In this document: positions 28,001 through 43,000 of the stretch, one piece after another
How positions within the stretch are numbered: the stretch's first letter is position 1
How the letters are laid out: every line of letters begins with the position of its first letter
Source: Chrysogorgia sp. JL179-B06
Lineage: Eukaryota; Cnidaria; Anthozoa; Scleralcyonacea; Chrysogorgiidae
Direction of reading: 5' to 3'
NCBI GenBank assembly: GCA_035772405.1
Contig: JAYKKM010000005.1
Span: 3,805,001-3,869,000, forward strand
DNA length: 64,000 bases
Notes under the pieces: model-generated
Told to the model about the DNA's origin: nothing
The model's input: the letters and a program-made list of their open reading frames with translations, nothing else
The model's database searches: none
Made by a program: the position numbers and the translations under genes

Positions 28001-31000
28001 AAATTTCCTGTGTAACCAGGTCTTATTCAAAATGGCGGCCAGTGTTAGCTAAAAGGCCAGCCCCGCCTAACGAGTTTTCTAACCCTAACCCAAATATTGG
28101 CTGCCATTTTGAATAAGGCCTGGTTACTTGGGCAAACTCAAAATGCGAGCCCAAAATATTATTTTGCGTGCGCTATGCTATTGGTCATGCTATGCTAATT
28201 TATAAACATCTGCATATTTTGAAAACAATATATTTATTTCTAAAGATCTGAATATGTAAATCGTTTCAAAATTTGCATAGCATGACGCAGACCAGTTGCT
28301 ATGGCCAACTTCGCTACTGATTATAGACCTTATCCTAGTTGTAGACATATCCTAGTTGCAGACATATCCTAGTTGCAGACATATCCTAGTTGCAGACATA
28401 TACTAGTTGCAGACATATCCTAGTTGCAGACATATACTAGTTGTAGACATATCCTAGTTGCAGACATATCCTAGTTGCAGACATATCCTAGTTGCAGACA
28501 TATACTAGTTATCCTAGTTGCAGACATATCCTAGTTGCAGACATATCCTAGTTGTAGACATATCCTAGTTGCAGACATATCCTAGTTGCAGACATATACT
28601 AGTTGCAGACATATCCTAGTTGCAGACATATCCTAGTTGCAGACATATCCTAGTTGTAGACATATCCTAGTTGCAGACATATACTAGTTGCAGACATATC
28701 CTAGTTGCAGACATATCCTAGTTGTAGACATATCCTAGTTGCAGACATATCCTAGTTGTAGACATATCCTAGTTGCAGACATATCCTAGTTGCAGACATA
28801 TCCTAGTTGCAGACATATCCTAGTTGTAGACATATCCTAGTTGCAGACATATCCTAGTTGCAGACATATCCTAGTTGCAGACATATCCTAGTTGCAGACA
28901 TATCCTAGTTGCAGACATATCCTAGTTGCAGACATGTACTAGTTGTAGACATGTACTAGTTGCAGACATATCCTAGTTGCAGACATGTACTAGTTGCAGA
29001 CATGTACTAGTTGCAGACATATACTAGTTGCAGACATATACTAGTTGCAGACATATCCTAGTTGTAGACATATCCTAGTTGTAGACATATCCTAGTTGCA
29101 GACATATACTAGTTGCAGACATATACTAGTTGCAGACATATACTAGTTGCAGACATATACTAGTTGCAGACATATCCTAGTTGTAGACATATCCTAGTTG
29201 CAGACATATACTAGTTGCAGACATATACTAGTTGTAGACATATCCTAGTTGCAGACATATACTAGTTGCAGACATATACTAGTTGCAGACATATCCTAGT
29301 TGCAGACATATCCTAGTTGCAGACATATCCTAGTTGCAGACATATACTAGTTGCAGACATATACTAGTTGCAGACATATCCTAGTTGCAGACATATCCTA
29401 GTTGCAGACATATCCTAGTTGCAGACATATCCTAGTTGCAGACATATACTAGTTGTAGACATATCCTAGTTGCAGACATATACTAGTTGCAGACATATCC
29501 TAGTTGCAGACATATCCTAGTTGTAGACATATCCTAGTTGCAGACATATACTAGTTGTAGACATATCCTAGTTGCAGACATATCCTAGTTGCAGACATAT
29601 ACTAGTTGCAGACATATACTAGTTGCAGACATATCCTAGTTGTAGACATATCCTAGTTGTAGACATATGCTAGTTGTAGACATATCCTAGTTGCAGACAT
29701 ATCCTAGTTGCAGACATATCCTAGTTGCAGACATATACTAGTTGCAGACATATCCTAGTTGTAGACATATCCTAGTTGCAGACATATCCTAGTTGCAGAC
29801 ATATCCTAGTTGCAGACATATACTAGTTGCAGACATATACTAGTTGCAGACATATCCTAGTTGTAGACATCCTAGTTGTCGACATATCCTAGTTGTAGAC
29901 ATATCCTAGTTGCAGACATATACTAGTTGCAGACATATACTAGTTGTCCTAGTTGCAGACATATACTAGTTGTCCTAGTTGCAGACATATACTAGTTGTC
30001 CTAGTTGCAGACATATCCTAGTACTACGCTTAAGGTTGGGACACGCGAGGCGACAAATCGCGGGGGCGTGTCGCGGGGACATGTCAGAAAAGGAAAATAA
30101 AATAACGTTATGTGATTGGTTTATTTTAATTTTGTCCCGGGGACTAGTTGCACGAGCTGCTCATACGATGGGACAAGTCACGGGGACATACTTTTGTCAC
30201 CGCGACATGTCGCACGAATTCAAATCATTTTGAATACATGCAACATGTTTCGGGGACAAAATTTTGTCCCCGCGACAAAGTTTTGCCTAGACGGGATTTG
30301 TCCTACACGACGGGATTTGTCCCTGCAACATGTCCCCGCGACATGTCCCCAGGATTTGTCGCCTGGTGTGTCCTAACCTTTATAGTCCATGGAATACATG
30401 GTCTGGAAGCCGGCAAAAATCATTGTTCTATGTTTTTGTTCAGTTTGTGAACTTTCACGGTTACTGAACACATTGTATTTTCTGTATAATGAAGCAGTTA
30501 TCCAATAGAAACGTTTGAGCTTAATGTTGTTTAAATATGAATAAACCTAAAACAAAGGATTTGTGCACCTTTAGGTCCCCATCAACATGATCACAGTTCG
30601 ATTGCTAGCCTCTTTGAAGTTTGCCGTCATCCAATAACAACGTTCGGATTTAATTAGTGTAGTCCTTCATCGTAACGTGTCCATAGAATAACAAACACTT
30701 TCTCCAATACAATAACATAACCCGTTGCGTCATCTTGAAAGACAATGGAGCTTCCAAACCATCCCCCTCTACTAACTATGGTGCAACGGTATAGATGCAT
30801 TGTGCACAATTAAGTTATGTAAATTATGAATGTTTCTCAAGGGAAATACAAATAAAATACTAATCATATCGCTGTATGTGTCAGGTTAAACTGTGTTTGA
30901 GAAATGTCGTTTTATTTATTAAATGTTCAGTTTGTTGTTTAATAGTAAGTTCTAGTTTTATGAATGTAATGTTTAACTTTATGCTTTTTTCTTCAAGAAT

Positions 31001-34000
31001 GTTGTCGGTGAATGGCAACCAAGTGACATTAACGACGGTATTCAGGCTGCGCCAAAAGACAATCCTGTTCTTGGACATATTATACAGAAATTACTTGATA
31101 TCATATCACCACCTGAGGTAATCCCAGAAGGGTTTTATCATATCTTGATTCTTACACTAGTGTATGTTTATATTAGAACTGACATTCATATATATGTTAT
31201 TTACCGGATGGGAGATCCGTATAGAAAAATATTTGCCCGAGGTTTCAGAAACTGCCCGAAGCCGAAAGTCGAGGGTCGTTTATCAGATCGAGGAAAAATA
31301 TTTTTCTATACGGACCGACCAAAACGGTAAATAACATATTTATTTTTAAGGTAAAAAGACTTATTAAATTTAGTTCCGTAAAACTGCATTATTTAGATTA
31401 GGAAAAAAACAAAATACGTTAGTATTTGTAGGGAGAAGCACGAGCCGCCGACGCCAAATTCCACTGATCTCTAAATAAAGACTGGATCGAGCAATTATTG
31501 TTCAGAGAATGTAGCCAGATGTAGCTCGTGTCGCCCATCTTGTTGAGACCACGTTATATGGCTTTACTATAGGCGACAGAAACTATCTGTCTAAACTATC
31601 TCCCATAATATAGAACACAAACTACGGCTCCCTAACAGTAACTATGAATCCGGAGTTAGCGCGTGGCAGCCATATTGAAGAGACCGGTGGTCCTTCCAAT
31701 ATAGCCGCCGCGAAATATTCCAGGCTTCAAAGTTACTGTATCTACCACTATTCCACACTATTCACCTCCACTTCGGTGAATAATTGTTTAAAAGCGTGGT
31801 CCGTTCAAGATGGCCTCCGCGAAATATTACCGGCTTCATTTTTTTTCAGCATCTAAACAATAGTTGCTCGATCCAGTCTTTATTTAGAGATCAGTGGCCA
31901 GATTTTCTTTCATAAACGGTCTTTGCCAACCCGAACGGCCTTGGCAGTGGGACCGGTGGCTTGGCAGTGACAGTTGTACTTATAGTACGTATTCCATATA
32001 AGGAAGTGGCCGACGAGCAAATACAAGGCATTGACGAGCAAATACAAGGCATTGACGAGCAAATACAAGGCATTGACGAGCAAATACATGGTACTCGTAC
32101 CAGCCCACTGGATGTGGGATTGTTAACACGTTATGATATGTTCGATCATCCGCTCTTTTTACGAAAATTACATTAGCTAGCCTGATAAGCTGTACGCATA
32201 TTGTAAACAGATAATTTATCTTTGTTTTAATATATATTGTAGCTTTGGGAGTTGATTATTTCTCAAGAAAACGTTCGTCGAAGACAGCCGAAAGTTCGTG
32301 TTTTTGTTTACAAGATGGTATCCGTATTACGTAAATTATATTTTTGGGCATGTTCGATTATCCGCGCTTTTTAAGAGAACTAATTAAGTTAGCTACCGGG
32401 ATAAAGCTGTACGTATGTTGTAAATAGATAATTTAACTTTCCTTTGATATATTCTATAGCTTTGGGGGTGGTTTATTTCTCAAGAAAACGTTTACCAAAG
32501 GGTTAGGACCTTTGTTGTTTTGGGGTCGGTTACAATCCAATTAACTAGGAGGCTGGTACGAGGGTTCAACGTGTCAGCTATTTGCTCGTTAATTCACTCT
32601 ATTTGCTCCTCAATGCCTTCTATTTGCGCCTCCTTATAAGGAATACGTACTAGATACCCCTATCGGGACTGGTCAGTGGGACTGCAGGTGGCTTGGCAGT
32701 GGGACTGCAGTTGGCTTGGCAGTGGGACTGCAGGTGGCTTGGCAGTGGGACTGGTAGCTTGGCAGTGGTTTGGGATGGTTAAATTCCGGAGCGTTTAAAG
32801 TATTTGGATATGATATTTAGATATAATAGATATAGTAACGTAGATATTGTATTTAGAATATTTAGATATATAGTATTTATAATTATAGTATTTAGATATA
32901 GAAGGTGAAGCATTTAAAAAAGGTATTTTCACCACAACGCAAATGTTTAAGACAAAACTTTTTGCCATGTTTTTTGAATGTTTTAGGTTCCACCACCTCC
33001 ACCAGAATTTCCTCCATTTCCTGTAAAAGCATGTTTTCTCGGGAAATTTTTCAGTGGTAAAACAATGGCTGTAGAACGCATTGTTTCAGGTAGAAATATT
33101 AATTGTAATATTCTATTCATAAACGTAGGAGAAACTTCTTGACTGCGACATAATTATTCTGAGTCCCGAACAGGAATCGAATCTGTAACCTTCTGATTGC
33201 TGGTGAGATGCTCTAACCATTGATTTACCGATCAATGATGAGCTTGACGATCGTCCATGTGTCGTCTGTCTACTCCAAGCTCTCCCACATTCACTACAGC
33301 AGTGTATATATATTAACACATCCAAACATTACTGATATATAGTGACTGCCGCATAGGCAGTACATCAATCGAACCAGTACATCATTGTAACCTTCGCTTT
33401 CAAGTCTCGGTAGTTCAATGGTTAGAGCGTCTCACCGGCAATCAGAAGGTTACAGTTTCGGTTTTTCTGAGGATATGACCTTGACGATCGTCCATGTATC
33501 GTCTGCGATATCATTGTTAATTTTCGATTTTAGGACATCGACTTGTGAGGTTGTGTATTGATGACTTAGTTCAAGACGCCATTGAAGCTCACAAGGTTGG
33601 TGAAGCAGAGGAAGAAGTCGTGGAGAATAATGAGGTATAAAACCTTCATCTTTCAAAACATGTTATTAAAAGACCTAATAATTTTGACTTATTAAAAACG
33701 CCGCAAAATCACGAGTGTGATAAAGACGATAATATGAAGGGATGATTATGGTCCAGAAATTGACATAAAATTGGCGTTTTGGAGAAAGTATTTGATGGTT
33801 TTAGGGTTACGACAAGTGGTGACTTTTGATTAACAATCTTCTCAATAATTTTGGAAGATATATACATGCAGAGCTATTTATTTGTACTAAGCCACTCGCC
33901 AAACTATATTGGCATATTGCTAATAACATCCAGTTAGAGATAACAATTTCTCTGTCACGTTACTTCCAGGGTGAAGCTGGCAATCATAATGAATATCAAG

Positions 34001-37000
34001 GTACACAAAACTGTGATCTATTGGAAACTAAAGGTGATTAATTATCATATGATATATAGCAAACAAACGTTTAAGCGACATTTTCCTATATATATATACA
34101 TACATATACCATCATGTCATCAAGACAAGGTAACAGACTAGCGTCCGATTGATCAAATGCGATTGTCGTAAACAAGGATTAATGAAAACTTTGTGGACGA
34201 AACTATGAAGATGCAGGCAAAGATGTTTGACATTTCCTGTTCAGACATCGTATAAATATAGAAACGTTTTGTCTTAGGAAGTTTAAACTAAATTTGCCAA
34301 ACAGCACATACCAAACAAAAGGGCCGATTAAATTTTAACTAAGGATTAGCGATTATATCCCAGAGGCAGAGATAATCGCTAATCCTTGGTTAAACAGGGC
34401 CCAGATTTTCTTGAGTATTAACTTGACTGGCAAACGTGAAACATTAATTTCGAGTGTTTATTTTTAATATACACTTCAATCTTGCTACCATTGTTGTTGT
34501 TGTAGAAAACCAAGATCCCAATGATGCAGTAGGCTCCATTTCAGTTGAAGGAAAAAATAATAGCGAAGAATCTGTTAACAAGGAAATAAAACAAGAGAAG
34601 GAAACTGTCAATCCAACGAAAAAGGTGGGTGGGAAAAAACGTTTTGACAGCTGGTATATGCGATCAAAAATATTGATGTTCTTTGAATGAAATGATGTTG
34701 CAGGTGTTGTATCAAGTCCGTCTCTCCGAAGGGTTGGGGGATTTGGGAGCGGCTGAGGGATTGGGGAAGAGCGCAATGGGAGGAGAGATGGACTTGGTTC
34801 ACCTGCAGCGTTTTGAATCTAATTATCATAATTTATATAATTTTGGTGGAAAGATGATTGACGTTTATATCGGAGCGGCCATGTCGATTTTATTTCCTAA
34901 TAAAAAACACTGTACTTTCTGCGATATGTTGGTATTTAACAAAACGTAATCCATAACTAATATCATCGTTAAACAAATTCGTCTTCGAATATATTAAACC
35001 AGGCAAACTATATCACCGATTGAAATGAACACTGAACAGACACGCCTTTGACACGCCTTCGACCCAAAAACAAGGGAGGTAAATCATGACTCGCTGCAGG
35101 TGAACCAAGTCCGTCTCTGCTCCCCTCGTGCTCTTCCCCAATCCGTCAGATGCTCCCAAATCTCCGAACCCTTTGGAGAGATGGATTTGATCTAAGTCTA
35201 GTCTCATTTAGTCGCGTTTATTTACTTTTTTTTCTGTGATCAACTTTACGCGATATATAGATGTTGGTTTGATTGAAGAATTCCAAATATTTCTATCAAA
35301 ATGCCAGATCACAAGAATTAGAATAACTGTCCCTAGATTTGAAATTGTAAAGTATTAGCACATTGGAGTAATGTAGATACAATAGTGTGTGAAGTGGCTC
35401 TGGGACCTCTACAAATCTGCGTCGGAATATTCGAATCCTCAGAAAACGTTTCTGAGCCGGCGTCGGACACAGATCGAACCTTTTTAGAATGTGCCACGTG
35501 CAAATAAATACACCAATACAACAACTGCATGAAAAAATGTTTTCCCTTAAAGGACAACTGTGTTATCATTGTTTGCATTTCCTTTCAGCCTAGTTTACGA
35601 GCGGAATTGGGGAGTAAATCGTTTGGATTTTTGAAAAAAGGAAAACAAATTCCAGATCAGCTGTTGGTCGACATTATGGTCGAGGCCATCAGGTGAGGTT
35701 TTCTGACGATCCTCAATTTTATAGCCATTCCCCAATGATTTGAAAATAAATATTAGAGTAAATTACTTTTAGGTCCGGTTCAGACGCCACACTTCTCATG
35801 AGCCGTACCTAAAATGTAAAATCCTTTGTTCAAGTAATTTGCATTAGGTTCAGCTTATGAAAAGTTCGGCGTCTGAACCAGGTCTTACGCACAACATTCG
35901 TATTTTTTATCTAACGTTTCATTACATATAGCAACACTATCAGAGCAGGTTACGTCCACAATATAGCACAGATCCTTATAAATCCATATATATCCTCAAT
36001 TAGTATTATTATTCCCAATGTTATTTAATTTCTTACTTTTCGAAATTTTAGACAAGTTTCTGCCGGAACTGGTTGGGTTATGGATGGTTTCCCATCAACC
36101 GTAAATCAAGCAAAAGTTAGTATAATGGCTTTGTAGAAATTTTAAATAATTAAATTATGATTCAAATTTTAAGAAATATGATAAAATGATATATCAAATG
36201 ATATTTAAATGATACAGTCGAACCTCTATTAAGTGGTCCTGTATTAAGCCGCCCTCTATTAAGCGGCCACTATGTTAAACGGCCACGTGTCAAAGTAGAT
36301 TACCCCTCTATTAAACGGCCACCTCTATTAAGCGGTCACAAAGTCATTCTCCGGTGGACGTTTAATAAAGGTTCGACTGTATATCAAAGATAATGTAGAC
36401 GGATGGACAGATGAATGATAATGAACAATGAATGATACGACAACGCAACAGACTATACTGTATATTATTATATAGTCAAGAAATATTTTAATTTCTCAGA
36501 TGCTTGAAAAAGCCTTAACTGGCTATGATGATGCCAAGGAAGTTAAGACGAAGGAAACAAAAGGAAAAAGCAAAAGATCTCGTATTGCTGCTGATCCACA
36601 TCCTACCCCCGAGGTATGATGTCTAAAACCAACTAAGCATCCTGGTGTGTTGAATATTTGGAGTAAAGTTGTATATTTATTTTTCAGATTCCACCTCCTA
36701 AAAGTGGTATTGATATTGTCATATTATTTGACCTTCCTGGCGATGTTGTTTTAAAAAGAGCTGAAGGACGAACTTGTAAGTTATCAATGCAGGTCAAATA
36801 ATAGTTTTTATTTTCACCCGATGCGTATATAACAAATCACGCTGTCTGTTTGACCTGTACTGACCTTGTAGGCTAAATCCACCCGCAAGCTGAATAATTA
36901 AGCTTAATTTTGCTTTTCAAGCCGAGTAATTATGTATGACTAGCACGCGTAGAAAGAGTGTTTGCAAACCAGTTTGAGACCTTTACCTTAAAAGAAAGCA

Positions 37001-40000
37001 TTATTATACAAAGTACGTTACTTGCTTGACGGACGGGGTGGGGAGCGGAGATAAGACCCTGGGCGAGGTTACGTCGGAACCGATAATGATCCAATGTCGC
37101 GCGCGTGCACAATTATTTTTGTCTAAACAAGTGTGTTTAAAGCTCAGAGCCAAATTTTCTATGTATATTTCACTGTTGAATTAGTGTGCAATGAATTGCG
37201 TGTCCCTGCTTTTGACGTGAATAGTAAATCAACTTTAGCAGGGGAAAAGGCATGAAAATGAAATTTTCGAACGACAAGATATATTACATTACTTTTTGGT
37301 AGAACACAAATATTACGAATATGTAAAAGCCTCGAACCCTGGATAGGCACTTTAAATACTAAAATAGTACACTTAAATAATAAAAATGAAACCCTGTATT
37401 CCACGTTAAAACGTCAAGCGGTGGTGGCCTGGTGACTACTACCCAATGCATAACATGGCGCCGGCCTCATGTATGCAATATAAATTTCGGAAGAGGTTAT
37501 ATGGGATGACTTGTGGGACCTTTGCCAAAGATGTCGGTTTCGGAAGCCAACAGTGCAACGCTAACCCTAACCAACCCTAATCCTAACCAACCCTAATCCT
37601 AACCCTTTTCACGGTCTTCCGAAGCTGACTTGACACCATCTTCAAAAAAGGTCCCACAGAGTTATCCCATCTAACCTTTTCCATATATTTCTCAGATTTG
37701 CTACAATGCCCACTAAACAAGGTCTCCAATTGAGATCATAATACTTGTATTGTCATGATCTTTCATATCCAACCTGAATTTCAAGCCATTGTTCGTGCCC
37801 ATTGAAACGAATTCGACAAAGATCTGTTGTGACTTTGCGCTGTAATATCTTAGCTCGAAATGAAATTGAGTATTTTTTTTTTAAATTCATTTTAGATAAT
37901 CCTACAACAAAAGAAGAATTTCATCAGGAGTTTAAACCTCCAGCAGACGGGAGTTACACAGGCTTAGGAAAACAAGAGAAAGTTGTGCCAGTTATTGATC
38001 CTTCCAATGATAGAGAACAAGTACAACAAAGGTAGACATCGTACTGCAGATAATATTGGTCAATTTCACCCCTATCATATGCACGTGATTGGCGCAACTA
38101 AAGGGAGCCTGCCGTCGTTCCAGAATTTTTTTGTCGGAACAATCGGATAAATAGGTCATTTATTGAGAGTAAATTCGTGTAATTGCGTTTTGTAAAGGAA
38201 TCATCGTGGCCCCTCCAATATGGCAGCCACTCGCTTAATCCGGATTCATAGATACTGTTATGTTTGGAGCCGTAGTTTATGTTCTATATTATGGGAAAAT
38301 CTTGGACAACTAAATTTATTTTAGCATCTTCTTAAAAGATCAGAGACAGTTAGTCTCTGTCGCCTATAGTAAAACTATATAACGTTGTCCCAACAAGATG
38401 ACCGCCACAAGCTATTTCCGGAGAGAAAGAGAGAACTGCGTATTCTGGGAGGGATGAGGGGTAATATTACAACGAGAACTAGCTTCGCGTATTGTGGGAG
38501 GGAGGAGGGTTATTGTAGTCGAGTTGAGATGTAGCTTAGTCGGAAATCATAATTGCTTTCACGTTTGCAAGTCAATTTTAAAATAACATGACGTGAAAAC
38601 AAGAACCATATCTACTGTATATATAGCCATGTTCAGCTATTTTTACTCGTATCGCTTGACTACAATGTTCACAAACTTTATCGAGATACTGCATCCATCT
38701 TGAACCATCTCTTTCCGCCGGGTATGTACCTCATTAATGGTTAGAGCATCTCACTAGCGATATAATGGTTATGTGTTTGATTCCCTTCAGGGAATCTTTC
38801 AAAGCTTGAGTAGTAAGTGGAGTAATTGTCAATAACACCTGCAAGCTTATATCATTACTTAACTTTTTTTTTAAATTGACTTTTAGGATTACTGGTTTTG
38901 ATGACTCATGGTCTAAACTTGAGAAATGGTTCATTAAGTTTGGAATATTAACTAAGGTTGATGTTGACAAATCCGCTGGTATGTTTCTCTTTCCCTTTTA
39001 CGGTTTTTGTGCTCACATTTTGTGTAACTATAGACCTCTTTTATAATGGCACCCAAATTAAATATTCTTTTGTCTGAAATTCCAAAGAATCTTTGCTTTG
39101 TAACGAGGCCAGAAAGGCTAATTTGCATGTGTATAAAAAATAAATATTTAGATTGGCCGCCATTATGAAAGAGGTTTTTGTCTGTACTGCGCAATCCCGT
39201 GGCTAGATTGTCCAAAAGTCCTTTCCCAGGTGATGTTATTACATGTGGAATAGTTACATGGGGAGAAAAAAATATGGGAAGATTTCAAAGATTGGAATAC
39301 TGATTGTCGTGCAGTTACCTTACACAAGAACCCCGAACGACGACGACGTATGATGACGACGATGACGTATGACGACGACGACGTACGTATGACGACGACG
39401 ACGTACGTATGACGACGACGACGTACGTATGCGACGACGACGTATGCGACGACGACGACGTACGTATGACGACGACGACGTACGTATGACGACGACGACG
39501 TATGACGACGACGACGTGTGACGACGACGACGTACGTATGACGACGACGACGTATGACGACGACGACGTATGACGACGATGACGTATGACGACGACGACG
39601 TATGACGACGACGACGTACAGTATGACGACGACGATGACGTATGACGACGACGACGTATGACGACGACGACGTACGTATGACGACGACGACGTACAGTAT
39701 GACGACGACGACGTATGACGACGACGACGTACGTATGACGACGACGACGTACGTATGACGACGACGACGTATGACGACGATGACGTATGACGACGTATGA
39801 CGACGACGACGTATGACGACGATGACGTATGACGACGACGACGTATGACGACGACGACGTACGTATGACGACGATGACGTATGACGACGTATGACGACGA
39901 CGACGTACGTATGACGACGACGACGTACAGTATGACGACGACGACGTATTACGACGACGACGTACGTATGACGACGACGACGTACAGTATGACGACGATG

Positions 40001-43000
40001 ACGTATGACGACGACGACGTATGACGACGACGACGTACGTATGACGACGACGACGTACAGTATGACGACGACGACGTATGACGACGACGACGACGACGTA
40101 CGTATGACGACGACGACGTACAGTATGACGACGACGACGTATGACGACGACGACGTACGTATGACGACGACGACGTACAGTATGACGACGATGACGTATG
40201 ACGACGTATGACGACGACGACGTACGTATGACGACGACGACGTACAGTATGACGACGACGACGTATGACGACGACCACGTACGTATGACGACGACGACGT
40301 ACAGTATGACGACGATGACGTATGACGACGATGACGTATGACGACGACGACGTATGACGACGACGACGTACAGTATGACGACGACGACGTATGACGACGA
40401 CGATGTACGTATGACGACGACGACGACGTATGACGATGTTAGGAACATATATAAATCTTTGCATCTAAGATAACCGCTTACGGTCTATGGACACTTGATT
40501 GTTTTTTTTAAATTAAATGTTTGACACTTGATTGTTTTTGAATTAAAGGTAATATTTTGAATGTTGCGAGATTTCTTTCCAATGTTTATGATGATTTGCG
40601 TTGATTTTCAGATGAGGTTTGTGAAACTATGACCGCGATTCTCATTGAGAAAACAGAGAAACTTCTGGAATCTTCTCAAGAACAAACCACGGTATGTAAC
40701 AAGTCATGTTCTCCGTATTATACATAACAGTATATTTTTTATATCTATTGTGGAGCAGTATTTGCATCTGCTGCAGAGCAGTATAGTTGCTATCAGGTAA
40801 GGTAAAAAAAGTGTAATCAAAGGGTGAATACGAAGAGGCGCTGAGGCGGACGGTGTCCGACGTTTTCCGATGGTTTTCGATTTCTTGTGGCAACGTGAAG
40901 GCAACGTGCGAATGCTATCTCAATCGTTTGGTTGCAAGATACTGTGATCCAAACACGCGGGATTTTACGAGACTTTAGAAAAAAAAAAACGAGCCGATAG
41001 ACGACTATTTTAGCTTTCGAAAGTCGAGCAACATCCCAAGTGTTTGAATCACGTTATCCTACACGGGGAAAACCATTTGGTATTTGTTTTAATTTATTTG
41101 GATAGTTTGATCCTGCACGAGTATTGACCAATCAGAGCGCTTGTTACGTACCTGTTATTTTATAATGTGATTGCATATAATAATGTAATAGGAAAAAATA
41201 TGAAAGCTTCTAACTTCTAATAAGAACTGGATATAATATGAAAAGGAGAAATAAGAGAACTTCAATGTGTCGAAAAATACTTAAGTAAGAGTACTTACTT
41301 ATATTCATAATGTAATGGCATATATAATTATCCTCTCAAATTATTTTTAGACAAATACTTCTGATGTTCTAATTTCTAAGATTAACGAAGGTAAGTTGTT
41401 TTAACCATTATACATTTACCCTTGTGAAAAAACATGTGGAAAAAACGTTTTCACACATGGAATTGGAACATTTTCACATATGAAATACCGAAATCATATA
41501 TGAAATAACACGGTTAAAAATTTCACATGTGACATTTGGTATATGATTTAAAAATTGACATTTAACAATTAATTTCCCATTTTAAAATTAGTCGTTTCAC
41601 ATCTATATGAAATATCTGATTCATGTGTTAAATGGCATGTGAAATGTTTGTAAAGGTGCCCTTTAGGAGCCCACTTTAATATCATACATATACATTATAG
41701 TTAAAGATGCCACTCATATTTCCCCTGCTGAGGAAATTGTAAGCAATATGACTGAGGAACCATCAGATGCACAACCGCCAGTTGTACATGACGATGTTGA
41801 AGCAATTACTGATTCGAAACCCACTAACGAAATGGCTGATTCAAAAACAGGTACTTATGTTTTAAAAAAAATTTTAAATTCTTGCTTGGTTTGTTGGTCA
41901 TGTGCATGGTAAAACGTGTAAACTATTTTATTTTATTTTATTTTATTTTATTAGCTTCCCCACAATTTAGAATAACTACATAAAACAATGGCAGGGTAAC
42001 CGCAACAGCATTAAGCCAATTACAGCGGGACCAAAACTAACTACTATAAAGAATATTAACAAGTACAAGAAAATATTAAAAAATAACAAACTAAAAAAAA
42101 AACAAGCATATAATAACAAAACATTAAAAACAGTAAGTAGTATTTCCAATGAGGCTGCGTGGAGTGCCCCACTTTAAACAAATTGTCTTCCATGAGCGAG
42201 GATCATCGTGATCATATGATGTAGCGAGGGCCCTGAAATAATAGTTAAGCAGGACAGTTCTAAAGGTGGCCAGTTCTAACGTTGTGAAATTGCATTTGCG
42301 GACTACAAATTATTATTATTACTGTTAGATCTGGTGAGCCTTGCACAAGTACGCACCACTGGGATTACATCAGGGTTCACATTAATCAAACCTTTGATCG
42401 CTTTAAAAAAGAAAATCATGGCCACGAATTCGACTAGTAAAAGTATAACTATTTTACTCAATAGTTTCGCCTAAATCTTCCAAGAAAAACGCCAGAAAAG
42501 ATAATACTCCCTCACCATCATCAAAGAAAGGCTCAGATCGTCATGTCTCTCCCAAAGGATCAAAGAAAGGTATCAAGACTGGATCACGGCCGAGTTCCAA
42601 GAAACGTTCACCGTCTCCTTCAAGAAAAGGTTCTAAAATAAAATCAGCATCTGGCTCACGAACGGATACTAAAAGACCTAAGTCTCCTGGTTAGTATGCT
42701 GGCTCTTACTTTAAAGGGGAACTGTACCTAATAATAAATTATTTGAAATAAAAGGCCTTTAAGTATAATGTTTAGAAATGTTAATAGTTTTACGGTATCT
42801 GCTCTTGTACTCGAGAAATAACATTTTCATTCTTGGATTTTATGCTTCTGGAAATTTTGATGTCATTGAGTGACGTCAAAATTTAAAAGTAACCCACGCT
42901 GGACCTCGAGTCTGAGCCGTCGAGCAAACTCGAAAATGGCGTTGACCAGAAGCATAAAATACAAGAATGAAAACGTTATTTCTCGAGTACAAGAGCAGAT

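Noticed and set aside
28324..30021. Regular short repeats as a CRISPR array
   Set aside because: Units are directly adjacent with no unique spacers, and the DNA is an animal intron.
39315..40448. 377-codon minus-strand open frame rich in Val, Arg, Ser and Tyr
   Set aside because: It is only a reading of the (GAC)n array; unit lengths change frame and give V, R/H/T or S/Y runs. No non-repeat protein sequence.
39949..40464. Second long minus-strand frame in the GAC array
   Set aside because: Same low-complexity repeat read in another frame.
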